This document shows, one piece after another, positions 44,192 through 55,335 of a DNA stretch of 64,000 nucleotides (position 1 is the stretch's first letter; the number at the start of each line of letters is the position of its first letter). Source of the DNA: Nicotiana tabacum. Lineage: Eukaryota; Streptophyta; Magnoliopsida; Solanales; Solanaceae. The notes beneath the pieces are model-generated. The model saw only the letters and a list, made by a program, of their open reading frames with translations. It ran no database searches and was not told where the DNA came from. The DNA lies in assembly GCF_000715075.1 (NCBI RefSeq), contig NC_134082.1:107114399-107178398 (forward strand), read 5' to 3'. The position numbers were made by a program, and so were the translations under genes.

Positions 44192-44469
44192 CTTCCGAAA
44201 AAATTCCTCCGCTTCATCAGCACTAACTGGCTTCTTAAGTGGAAACCGTTTCTACTTGGTTTTGTTCAATTCTTTTGGATCATGATACTTCCCAGATTTG
44301 TTCATTTCATTTACTTCTCCTATAACTTCCTTTTCTTTGTATGTGACCATTGTCTTATTATAGTTCCAAGGGACGGCGGTGGGGTCTCTCATGGGATTCT
44401 ATGGTGCACGGCTGATGACCAAAGGCTCATCCAAACCGGGTGAAATTATTGGCCTCCACGCTATGTACG

Positions 44470-46545
44470 TCCCTTTTGGTACATACATCTTTGGCATAGT
44501 CAGCGTGGCTTTCTTCTGTTCAAATCTTTTAGGAGGGCTTAACATGAGTTGTCCCCTCCCGGGGGCCCTAGGAACATCGAGAATAGCATCTTTAGGAGGT
44601 GCTACCCTTGTCTTTGTTTCCTCAACCTTTTTTGCATCTAGGGGAGTGGAATGTATCTTCTTTTCATCTCTGACCTATTTTGACACTGTTTTAGGTTTCT
44701 TTTCTACATCAACGATGGCAATAATAGATGTTAATACAGGGTCGAACTCTTTATCTTCACAAATCATCCCGATGACCGACTTGTTGGTGTGGGCCAGTAA
44801 CGGGTTGTTGGTTATATTGGGGACTTCCTCGTCCCTTAACACTACATGCTTCTGTTCAATCAAGTTCTCAACTGCTCTCTTAAAGGTCCAACAATCTTCG
44901 GTGTCATGCCCTTTTGCCCCGGAATGATAAGCGCACCTAGTACCTAGCCTGTAAGATGGAGATTCTAGGTTCTATCTGTTTGGAGGTACAATGCTGCAAT
45001 AGGCCCATTTGGACTAATTTTGGGAAGAGGCTGGAATATGACTCACCAATGGGTGTGAAGCTAGCTTTCTTGGGTGGTTTACAGGGACAGGTGTTATATT
45101 GGTAGTTATTCTCTGGTAGACATGGATTATATGGAGCTTGGTGAGGAGGGTTGTTTCTTGGAGGTGGAGCTCTATTCTGATTGTAATGTTGTTGTGGCCG
45201 AGTGTATGGCTGGGCATTCATTACTGCATAAGGATGACGGGTCATAGCATATGCTACATCCTTGTAGGGGTAGTAATACTATGGGGCCCTGGAAGGGGAA
45301 CCAAAATAACCCAGGGGTTGACGAGAGTTTCTCAAGCTTGAAGCCATCATGGCTCCTTCTTATTTCTTCTTCCGGTTTGCTAAACCTCCTGAACAGCTCT
45401 AGATGGCTTGGGAAGTGGCTCTTATAGCCGATTGACTCATGATGTGGCCTATTTTTCAGGCCGTTTTCTACCATTTCTCCATTCTTTATGGCCTCCGCGA
45501 ATGGTTTGCCCATGACAGACATCATGTTTTGGAAATAATCGGCCTCTTGGGCCTGTAAGAAGACACTGACCATCTCGGCCTCATCCATTGAGGGTTTTAC
45601 CCGGGCCGCTTATTCACGCCATTTGATAGCATATTCTCGGAAGCTTTCCGAAGTTTTCTTTTTTAGGCTGGACAAAGAATTTTTGTCCGGAGCTATGTCC
45701 ACGTTGTATTGGAAATGCCTTACAAAATCCCGGGTCAAGTCATCCCATATATGCCAATGGGAGATGTCTTGGTCCGTATACCACTCCGAAGCAATTCCAG
45801 TCAAACTCTCTTCGAAGTAGGCCATCAGAAGTTCTTCCTTTCCATCTTCCCCTCTTAGTTGATTGTAATATCTTTTCAAATGGGCGATCGGGTCTCCATG
45901 CCCGTCATATTTCTTGAATTTTGGCATTTTAAATCCAATGGGTAAATGCACGTGAGGGAACATGCACTGATCAACATATGACACGCTCTTCTAGCCACTC
46001 AGGCCCTGCATATTCTTGAGGTTTTGTTTGAAAGACTCATATTGTGGGTGGGGAGGATAGGAGTTTGGAGTAACACAAGCGGTGTCCAATTGGAATTGGG
46101 GTGCTTGGAAAGTGAAAGTTGATGGTTTAAAGCTTTGTCGAGGCAGTGTTGGTTGCGCCACCGTAGAGACTGTTGGTGCAGTGGATACTATAGAAGATAC
46201 TCCCAAAAATAGTGCCTGGGGGCGAACCTCAGAAGGCATACTAGTGAAATTTGTCGACATGGTGGGGTACCCAAACGGGATGAATGGGTTGGTTACAGAA
46301 ATAGGGACATTGGTAGTTCCGCTTGAACTTGGAAGCAGTTCAGGGAACTCGGGGATCGCACTGGGTGGTTCTTTTCCATTAGCCCAAGCATCCCACATCT
46401 CTATCATACGGCAATGCAATACTCTGTTTTCTTTAGTAGTTGCTGATTCTGACACTGGGATAACTAATACTGGGCTATCCTCGGAGGGATTAATGATTGG
46501 TAGGTGACTTTTTGATGTCATGGCTATACTTCCTTTAGATCTCAT
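44470..46545 (-). pseudogene. gag of the Ogre-like element (broken)
   Basis: The N-terminal frame 46545-45991 contains LHCRMIEMWDAWANGKEPPS, then a Pro/Ser/Thr-rich stretch. The gag core 45984-45610 contains GFKMPKFKKYDGHGDPIAHL, YFEESLTGIASEWYTDQDIS and FRYAIKWRE-type sequence (FREYAIKWRE). The following part is 45588-45172. A zinc-knuckle-like Cys/His cluster (CAYHSGAKGHDTEDC) is at about 44885-44940, followed by HVVLRDEEVPNITNNPLLAH. At least two stops (near 45985 and 45600) interrupt the chain. Confidence 0.88.
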
Positions 46546-47355
46546 GAAATAAGGGTGCGAAGCCAGGTTACTACAAAATCAACCACCTAAAAATAGAATA
46601 TGTTCTTAATAGTATACACAACAAACCGGTTAGTTTGAGACATTTAACATATAGGAAATCGCACATTGAGGGATGTAATGCACCTAAACAGTTAAACGTT
46701 TTTCTAAATGCTTTTACAATGGTTGTGTATTTCATCCCGGCCTTACTATTTCTTTTATCAACTTTCAAATCCTGAACCTTTTCTTTCTTTGCGCCCTTTT
46801 ATTTATTCACTCTTTCCTTCTTTTTATTCAATTTTCCTTTTTTGTTTCTCTTCTTTCTTTGGTTTATTCTGGTTGTCTATAGCTATGATTGAATGAGGAT
46901 TGCCTACGTATCACGACGCCGCATGAATCAGATCATTACGTAATTCAGGAAATAAATACGAAAATAAAAGAAAAGAAAATTTTGGATTTTCATTAAACAA
47001 AATATTTTTGGGGTTTTTGGATTACAGGGACTCAAAAGGATTGGAGACTATTAAAAGGAAACATATAGACTTAGAATAAACAACAACATAGATTTGAAAA
47101 AACATGAACAAAGTAAAGTACAAACTCGAAAACTAAAAACTTAAAAGTACATAAGAGTTTCTACTGGTATTCTGGGAGTCTGCGGGAAATTAGTCGGTCT
47201 TTGCGCGGGCCTTTGTGCAATATCTTCTTGGAGACGGTCTAAGTCATCTATCACCTAGAGAACGAAGGTCATCATGGCGACAAAAAAATATAGACCTAGT
47301 CATGTCTTCACATTCATGACATTTTATCTTTCTCTTGAAGCAGACGCCCAATTTA
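46546..47355 (-). other. ORF1-gag spacer of the Ogre-like element
   Basis: Non-coding DNA between ORF1 and gag, with T-rich tracts and one hairpin motif copy (46902-46949). Small open frames have no domains. Confidence 0.6.
46902..46949 (-). repeat. Recurrent Ogre hairpin motif, copy C
   Basis: The + strand reads GCCTACGTATC ... TGAATCAGATC ... TACGTAATTCAGG. TACGTA (46905-46910) pairs with TACGTA (46937-46942). The outer C-G pair of the other copies is C-A here. Confidence 0.6.
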
Positions 47356-49145
47356 CTATGCTCGGGCTTCCAACACTTGTGCGTCTGTGTTGTTTTGGTC
47401 CTGTAGTTGTTGCACGCTTTCTTCTAGTAGGCAAATCAATGTGTAGCAATGTTCTTTTTCTGCCTTAAAATCTTTTGTTTGCTGGACCATTTCATTTTCA
47501 AGGGCAAACAGCTTTTTCCTTAGAACAGTTACTTCTTTGTCATACTTCTGCTTCAACTGGTAGGCAAATTTGGCCAACTTTGTTTGAGCGTTTAGCAAAT
47601 CCTTTTCGGCCTTTGTCAAGTCAGTTGCATAGTCATGTACCTTCATTCTCAGATTGTTGATGAGTTTTCCATCTTTCTCTCTCCTCACAGGCGTTTTGGC
47701 GGCTATCCTCATGTCCCGGAGTTGGACTCGGAGCGCCTCGTTCTCTCGGGTCAATTTTCTATTTTCACCTTCGACCACATGCGCCTGTAAGTCATTGTCA
47801 AATGTGAGGTTCCTCAACTTTTCATTTAAGGCATGGATGGTGGCTTTATACTTCTTTTCCTTTTCTCTCCAGGCCAATCGCTCTTGAACTTTATCATCAA
47901 AAGCTTGGATATGAGGCCTTTTGGCAGGCCTCTCAGGCTCGGGTTCTGGCTCCTCATTAATGCAGTTCCTTCTTTCAAATCATGTAGCATAGCCTGGATC
48001 TACTTCACATTTTGCAAGATCGAGCACTTGGGTATCCTCTTTCAAGTATCGGCAACTATCCCAGATTTGTTGGACTAAAGCCTTAGGAATTGGGGCTTTG
48101 GGGTGTAGTTCAATAACTTGGACACTCATGTCTTCATCCTCAGGCACCATTTGATATTTTCCCATCTGCCTCAGGAACCTCTACGGCACATAGGGTTGGA
48201 AACTTCTCAAGCCCATCAATAGAAAATAATTCTTTGTGGCTAACATGTATATGACTTCCCTCATCGGGAGTCATCCCAAAGTCCACTCAATTTGATTTGC
48301 CCTTAAAGTTCTCAAGTGGACGATCCAAGCTTCGACCCCTTTCGGAGAGTCGTAATCTTTCACTCTTTCTTCATAGCTTTCAATGAAGTTGCTCTTACTT
48401 GGGCCGTAGTTCATATATTTTGGATGATGGTGAAGGTTAACCACATTTGTAGAAGGATATTGCAACCTTCGAAGAATGTCGCCCCCGACTTACACTATGT
48501 CAATGCCCGATAGATATCTGACAATATCAGTGGAGCAAGTGTGTGATCTTCCTTGGTAGTTAACACTTGCGCAATTTTAGCCATAAGGATATCAACTGTC
48601 CCTTTTTCACTTGGGAAGACCATGACGCCTAGAAATGCTACTATGAAGGCAAAGCGGCGATGAATCTTCCAAGTTTCTTTGCTTTACTTGTTGGTCCACC
48701 ATTTTTCATGTGTTTCAAACCCTTATGGATGCCCATACCTGGAGTAGAGGAAGTAGAATGAACAGTAACCCTCGCTTACATGATTCTTTCTTATTTGCTT
48801 ACTAATGTTCATGATGTCAAACAAACGGCGCACTGACATAAGCCTCGGGAATATAAGATGTTGATTTCTTAAGTCCCTACCGAAACCTGTATACCCAGCT
48901 ATTTCCTCTAGGATGGGAGTGAGCTCGAAGTCCGAGAAGCGGAAGACATTGCGGACGGGATCCCAAAAAGTCACTAAAGCCTTGATTAGATTATTCTGGG
49001 GCTTGACTTTCATGATATCAGTGAGAGTACCCAGGTGTTCAACTACCCAGTTTTGCCCCTCTTGGTCCAAATCATACCACCACATTCGAAGCTGTAGTGA
49101 AGCTTGTTCTACGACATTTAATGGCAGATTTTGGACGGTATTCAT
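47356..49145 (-). pseudogene. ORF1 of the Ogre-like element (broken)
   Basis: A separate ORF upstream of gag, found only in Ogre-type elements; its function is unknown. The N-terminal frame 49145-48723 starts MNTVQNLPLNVVEQASLQLR and includes DIMKVKPQNNLIKALVTFWD and DFELTPILEEIAGYTGFGRD, which resembles the plant-mobile-domain-like region of such proteins. Pieces at 48465-48271 and 48165-47980 follow. The 47877-47356 frame (173 residues) is a long coiled coil (ALNEKLRNLTFDNDLQAHVV, KAEKDLLNAQTKLAKFAYQL). Stops near 48720, 48270 and 47978 break it. Confidence 0.82.
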
Positions 49146-50337
49146 TTTGTACCTATGAGCGGGTAGGGTTAAGGTTGACTCTAGTTTGAAAGATAGACCA
49201 ACAGACTTTTTGTAAGAACTATTTTCAATTTTTAAAGAGAAATCACCTAGAAGTGGCTACTTGTGCAACATTAACCAGAATGGTTATTTTTGCAATAGTG
49301 GCCCCTTCTTACTTTGGGTAAAGTTTTGAGGCCGAAGTAAGACACTTTTCTGGGAAAAGTGATGATTTATTGACAGACATGTTCGTTCTTAGCCAAAATA
49401 GCTCTTTGACAATGTAATGTGTTCTAAGGCTATTCCGACAAAAACGGCGCAAGACGTAACCGAAATTGGGTCAACTTTATTTTTTGACCAATGGACACAT
49501 TTTATTTATTTGATTTGAAAAAATTGGGGTCGGCACCGATGAAGTTTACCTACGTATCTCACATCCGTCGAGAATCAGACCTGCGTAGTTCGGTCAGTTT
49601 TGATACAATTGAAAAAATATGGTATTGACTTACTTCCGTTTTGAAATACATTTTTCTTTCCTTTTTTTTAAAAAAAAATTGGCAGACTTTCGAGGCATTT
49701 TTAAATAGTGGGGTTATCAGAACCGGATGAATTCTTTATCCTACCTCACTTTTGATTTTTCTGTTGTTTTTCTTTCCTTAGCCGGTCAACAAACAAGCTG
49801 AAACAAATAAATGCACACATAGCAGGTAAGATGCATCATGATGGTCTTTTATTTCGGGTACACCTGTCCTAGACGGACCCAACCCATGTGTTGAGTCCCT
49901 TAAGTCAAATGTACGTGATTCAAACAAGCATTCCTACTAGGGATCCGTCATGAGGTTTTGTTATTCTAGGTTTAAACCTATGGATGTGTTCTAGACATGG
50001 CTTACTCAAGCGGACAACTTGAGCCGAAGTGGGAGCAACGTACCGGGAGCACGAAAGTCTACCCGGCCTAGTGGTTGATCCATCCTCGTTCTATTTGGTA
50101 TGACCTCTAACAGAAAAGTGGGCCACACGAACGTGTGCACCATGTTTTTTAGAAGACTTAGAAGGGAGGCGTAAGAAGACAGTTTAATATAGTTCAAATA
50201 ATATCAAAGCAGTAAATAAGCAGCAATTAGCACATTAGGCCCAAAAACACAGTAATATCAACAAAACAATAAAGCCAAGTACAGATTACATTACAAGCTC
50301 GAATTCTGAACCCTGAATCAGAGATTTTGGGTTCTTG
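49146..50337 (-). other. 5' leader of the Ogre-like element
   Basis: Non-coding DNA between PBS and ORF1, with one hairpin motif copy (49548-49593). No ORF with a domain; the 63-codon frame at 50006-50197 is not supported. Confidence 0.65.
49548..49593 (-). repeat. Recurrent Ogre hairpin motif, copy D
   Basis: The + strand reads ACCTACGTATCTC ... AGAATCAGACC ... TGCGTAGTTCGG. CTACGTA (49550-49556) pairs with TGCGTAG (49582-49588), with one G-T wobble. Confidence 0.65.
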
Positions 50338-50355
50338 TCCCCAGTAGAGTCGTCA
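50338..50355 (-). other. Primer-binding site of the Ogre-like element
   Basis: Minus strand TGACGACTCTACTGGGGA begins 4 nt after the 5' LTR end. Ogre elements use a tRNA-Arg type primer with a site of the form TGGCGACTCTGCTGGGGA (family knowledge); two positions differ here. Confidence 0.75.
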
Positions 50356-52309
50356 GAGCTATCACGCCTTCTTTTTCCTGATGGGATAGGGAGTTTTTTC
50401 AAGTAAAGTGACATTATTTGAAATGAGATTATTTATTTAATTCAGAGTCGCCACTTGGGATAATTATATGGTGTCCCAAGTCACCGATTTATTTTAAATC
50501 CCAAATCGAGAAAATTTGACTCAGTTTAAAAGTCTTCGAACCAGAAAAACTAAGTAAGGAATTCTGTTAACCCGGGGAGAAGGTGTTAGGCATTCTCGAG
50601 TTCCGTGGTTTTAGCATGGTCACGTAGCAATTTATACATGGCCTACTCTGTCTAATCACTCATTTTAGGACCTGTGTTTATTTTCACCTTTTACCGCTAT
50701 TATTCACTTGATAATCCATATTTAAAGAATTAACTTAAGATGAGTTACGCGTACGTATACTCAATTCCTAACACTCAGTTTATTCTAAAAAAAGGTTTGG
50801 TCAAAGTTGCAAATACATACTTTGAATTTATTTGAAAGAAACATAATTATGATTACAATTTAAGAATCGCACCTAAAGTATTTCTACGAATAATTGATTA
50901 AGGCATTTTAATTAGTAAAACGTTTGACCATGGTCACGCGAACATATACCTTGGTTTATCTTTAGCATCACAAATATGTCACGCATGCGTATACATAATT
51001 GTAATAGTTAATTTAATTTAAAGTAGACCTAAAGTTATGATCATGTCTCTAAGCTAAATTCCCTATATAATGTAACTAGGTGTAAAGGTTCAATACTATG
51101 TGAGATATTTATTTGAATCAAATGGTGCTAATAAATCGTATGATAACACTAATTCCTTATTGGCCTATTAGTGTCGAAATGAACATGGACTTAACGGAAG
51201 AGTTCAAACCCCATATGGTCTTGTGAGAAGTACTAGTAGGTCCATTTGACCCGGAGCTATTAAACGATCAGAGCATTGGGCTCATAGTCTTTCAATTTCA
51301 GGCCCATAAACAGGCCCAAATTCAAATATTCAAGGATTCAAATTGATAGCTAAATAATTTTCAGTCTACACAAAGGATTAGTCTTAAAAACCTCATCATA
51401 TTTAAAACTAGTTTGAAGATTGTGCAAAAAATACTTTTTAGAACTGGGCCGCTTCGTTACTAGGCCCAAAAAAAATATAGATATTCTTTCCCAAAAAAAG
51501 GGTCTTTTCATTACTGGATCTAAAAACAAAACATCACGCCTACTAACTTTAAACAAAAGAGTGAATCTGCAAATTAAAAAAAAATTCTGGAGAAAAGACA
51601 TTATTACACACTTGATTTTAAATAAACTACTATATAACTTGGCATTCAAAATGTTCAAATTACTACTCTTATATTCTGATTTACACAATTGTGGTTCTCC
51701 TGCCTGCCTTGACTTCAAACAACAAACACATATTCTAGAAGATAACAATATTGAGCCATATCCTCGAAATTGTTTGAATGTTAAGTATAGTTCATTATGG
51801 ACTTTATCATATTCAAACTCAGAATCCAGCAAACAACACAAAACAACAAACAAAATAAATAGAAGGGAGTTTAACAGTTAAACATACTCGAGTTCATAAA
51901 ATTAATCACAAAAATGGTTCGAACAAATCAAATCTCCATTTAAACATCCAAGTTAAAGATTACAGATGAACAAGACATACCTAATCAGCAGAAAATATTT
52001 GACAAAAGAAAATAAGTGTCTGGATTTGAGAAGAACGAACAGTAGGAAACCAAACAGCAGCAGAAAACCAGCAAGAATGAAGAACCATCAGTAAATGGAG
52101 TCAAGAAAACTCAACTTCAGATCCCAGAAAAGATAAAAGAAATATGCTTCTTTTTTTTCTCTAAAACTCTAAGGCTGGAATTCCAAAAAAGGTTTTCTAA
52201 AAATGAATATGCAAGGAGTGAGTCTCTGAGAATGCAGTCTCAAAATTAGTCTTAAGAGTCTGAAATTCAGTAGAGAGTTTTTTTGTCTAAATGAAAGAGC
52301 GTGTGTGCC

Positions 52310-52317
52310 CTTTTATA
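52310..52317 (-). promoter_or_regulatory. TATA box in the right Ogre LTR
   Basis: Minus-strand TATAAAAG in CTATAAAAGGGC, as in the left LTR. This copy is the 5' LTR, so it would drive element transcription. Confidence 0.65.
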
Positions 52318-52608
52318 GAAAATGAGAGTGTCATTTTTTCAGAGAAATCACAACGTGTGAGGGATTTTTGAATAGGATAAGGCCAAAATCTGTTAGCCCT
52401 TTTTTAGGGATTAGGTACTTTTTATACCAGAAAATGGACAACTGTCCCAACAACTGTCTATACAGATTTTTCATATATTTTTAGGTCCTTTTAATTTCTA
52501 AACTTACCCCTTTTCACCCAAATCTGACCTAATTTCAGTTATTTTATTACACTTTAATCCCTCCTAGGATCTTCTAGAACCTTCTAGGCAATATATACTT
52601 AGACTCCC

Positions 52609-52760
52609 CCACTGCATCGAAGAGTACCTATGTACTATGTTTCGGTTCACTGATAAGGAAAATAGCGTTAGGGTGGGGGTTTACGATGTGATATTAAAGT
52701 ATGACCGGGGGAGATATATGCTAACTATGGGTAGGAAGCAGGAACCATTATGTAAAAAAA
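52609..52760. other. Extra segment in the right Ogre LTR, origin unknown
   Basis: After AGACTCCC (shared) the right LTR has about 150 bp without counterpart in the left LTR, then returns to shared sequence near TTCGGGGAACCAATTTACCC. The segment is less AT-rich than its surroundings (GGGTGGGGGTTTACGATG, GACCGGGGGAGATATATGC). Part lies in a 63-codon frame (52637-52828) without a recognised domain. No TSD was seen. Confidence 0.6.
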
Positions 52761-54363
52761 TTCGGGGAACCAATTTACCCCCTAATATTTCTGTTCTTAC
52801 CCAATCCCTTCATTTAAACATTCTCTAAATCCTCTCTTAAACCCTCTTTTTTTGTTTTGATTTTCAGACTTAAATCAGTTGATAATTAAAATCACTAAAC
52901 TCAAAAATAATTAATCACTTCAACTAATAAGTAAAATAGGCATGGACATAGTGATTCGAACAAACCAAGCTTATGCAATCAATCTATCAACTAACTAAAA
53001 AAATAAATAAGAGAAAATTGAAGACTGATACACAAACACAGAATTAATTACTATTAGATCCTATTCGAGTTAACATGCTAAGATCAAACGCTTCAATAAC
53101 TAACAAACCTAAATAAAACAAAATTAATTAAAACAATTTGAAAATCACAGAGTCATTAAGCAAAAAAAGGTTAACAATCGTACTAAAACGACTCAAGTAA
53201 GAGAGACAAAGGGGAAAAGAAAGAAAAAAAATCATGGAAGAGAAACAAAAACAGTAGTAAAGATCTTACCAACTCTGAGTCAACACGGATGAGAAGAGCT
53301 GTGACGCCTAAAATCCTCAATGCCTAACCATCAACATGTCTTTTGTTTCAAGAGATCCGGCTTGAAATTTTTGGCTGGATCTTCTTGAAATGAAAAACTT
53401 GTGCAGGCTAGATGAATAGAGTGACTGAAACGGCCAATCAAAGGAGAAGAAAAAGAACAAATAAGAAAAACTAGGGTTTCAGTTTCTTAGATCTTAAATT
53501 GAAGGCGTTTGGCAGGGAGTTTAAGGAAATTGGTAGTAGGATAGTGATGAGGGGAGGCTGGAGATTGTGTGGTTAAATTTTGGGGTGGTTTGGAGTGTCC
53601 GCCGCCGTGAGCGATTTTCGGTGGGCGGTGACGGCGGTTGGCAACTGGGGTTTCTGTGAGTTGAGGGAGATAGAGAGTGAGAGATGGTTTTATGGTTTGG
53701 GGGGTCCGTTCGGACAATTATAAGGGTTTGAGTGGGTTAGTTCTCAGCCGTACGATCGAAGGAAATCAAAGGTTGGCATTGGTCGTTGCTAAACGGGGTC
53801 GTTTTGGTTTAATTGGGGGATTGGACCGGACTGGGTTATGGGAACTGGGCTGGATGGTTTGTGAAGGGGAATTTGGGTCATTTAGACTGGCTCAATCCAA
53901 TTTAACTTCAAAAATAAGCCCCTTTTCCTTTCTTATTTTTTCTCTTTTTGACTTTAAAACATAATGAAATAAAACCTAAATTGAGTCCTAAATTAATCTA
54001 ATTGGTAAAAACTAAAATTATTTATTTATTTTCTACAATTAATTAACTTAAAACTAAAGAAAAATACTAATTTTAAAGACTAAAAGTTTAAATATGTAAA
54101 AATAGTCATTTTTGTGATTTTACTTGATAATGTAATTTATTCCTAAATGCAAATAAAACTAAAATGTTATGCAATGAACTTTTAGACATTTTGGATATTT
54201 TCTTATAATTTTAAAATATTAAACATGCAACCAAAATGCAAACAACAATTAGCAAAAAATTCCTAAAAATTCTATAAAATTAAAATAATTAAAAACAAAT
54301 CTATTTTTTTTGTGTGTGAATATATAGGAGTATTTTTCATCGAGCAAAAGTCACGTGGTCACA

Positions 54364-54620
54364 GAGGGCTATTACAGGAGATGGAGGACCCGTCACTTAA
54401 GTACATCTTTAGGAAGGCAAATGAAGTAGCAGACAAGCTGGCTAAGCAAGGAAGCTGCTCGGATGTTTTTGGAAGCCTAAATTTATTTTATTTCCCCTAC
54501 TTTTGTTGTATCTACTTTTGAAAGAGACGAAGCGGGCACTATGTCGCCGAGACTTGTCTCCATATATAATAATTCTTAACTTTTTAAATTTATGTCTTCA
54601 TTACCAAAAAAAACATAATA
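54364..54620 (+). mobile_element. LINE 3' part, separated by the Ogre insertion
   Basis: After the right GAGGG the RNase H frame resumes (LLQEMEDPSLKYIFRKANEV, then ADKLAKQGS), which is the C-terminal helix and last catalytic Asp region of plant LINE RNase H. A short 3' UTR follows and ends in an A-rich tail (ACCAAAAAAAACATAATAAC, to about 54620). Confidence 0.85.
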
Positions 54621-55160
54621 ACTTAAGGTCGAGTGACCAGAAAGAAAATGAAACAATAAAAAAAATAAAAGTATTTCTAATTAAAAAGCCTGAGGGAGCA
54701 AGTGTGGATAAAACCCCTGACTTTGGAGGCAAAGGTGCACTCATTAATCATTAAGCCAAAGTGCTCACTTGAGCATGAGTTCATGCATGCTTATTTAAAA
54801 ATGAAATCTAAAAAATACAAGTACTATACATAATTTAGGGAGGGAAGCAGGGATTTACGCGAATCCATCCCCTCCCATACAGATCCGCCTCTAATACAAA
54901 TTATATTACTATATAAGTTTAGTACTATGCATTAATAAAGTGAAAATATTTTATACAATTAAGTTATTTAAATAATTATAAGTAAATTGATAATAATCTT
55001 CTATTATATGTTAAAATATACTATTAATACAAAAAAAATATTTATACTATTAGTGTATATAACTTAAATCACGTTTGAATAACAAGTTGAGAATAATCCC
55101 ATTTCAACAGTGTGTGCCTGTCTGGTAAATAAAACAAACTCGTGGGAGTATAACGAAAAT
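54621..55160. other. Intergenic DNA upstream of the CBSX gene
   Basis: AT-rich sequence between the LINE tail and the promoter region of the next gene. Nothing else could be supported. Confidence 0.5.
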
Positions 55161-55175
55161 ATCTTTCCTCGAGCA

Positions 55176-55335
55176 TATAAAAAAATAACTAACTGATGAC
55201 TGACGATCGACGACTGACGAAGCCATACGCTTCTGCTTACTGAGCACTGGCTTCGCAATTTCCGTCAAAGCCATTACTGCTACATCTTCACTTCCACATC
55301 TTCTCTCTGTTCGTTGTCATATTCTTCTCTCGTCG
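55176..55335 (+). promoter_or_regulatory. Candidate core promoter and 5' UTR of the CBSX gene
   Basis: A TATA-like TATAAAAAAA at 55176-55185 lies 160 bp before the ATG. The intervening DNA ends in a CT-rich stretch (CACTTCCACATCTTCTCTCT) typical of plant 5' UTRs. The transcription start is not determined. Confidence 0.4.

Larger units (their letters stand above)
21361..54363 (-). mobile_element. Ogre-like (Tat lineage) giant Ty3/gypsy LTR retrotransposon
   Basis: The element spans 33.0 kb including an 11.1-kb nested insertion, so about 21.9 kb by itself. It reads on the minus strand: 5' LTR (50360-54363), PBS, leader, ORF1, gag, protease, putative intron, RT, gRNH, aRNH, integrase, long 3' UTR with tandem repeats, PPT and 3' LTR (21361-25287). 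Long LTRs near 4 kb, a separate ORF1 upstream of gag, two RNase H domains and an intron between PR and RT together are the signature of Ogre elements, known from legumes and Solanaceae. ORFs contain stops and frameshifts. LTRs differ by roughly 8-10% by eye. Confidence 0.92.
50360..54363 (-). repeat. 5' LTR of the Ogre-like element
   Basis: 4004 bp, matching 21361-25287. Read on the minus strand it begins TGTGACCACG and ends GGCGTGATA (the original CA is now TA). TATA box at 52310-52317. It carries a segment of about 150 bp (52609-52760) missing from the other copy. Frames such as 51420-51881 and 53677-53964 are LTR DNA, not genes. Confidence 0.9.
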
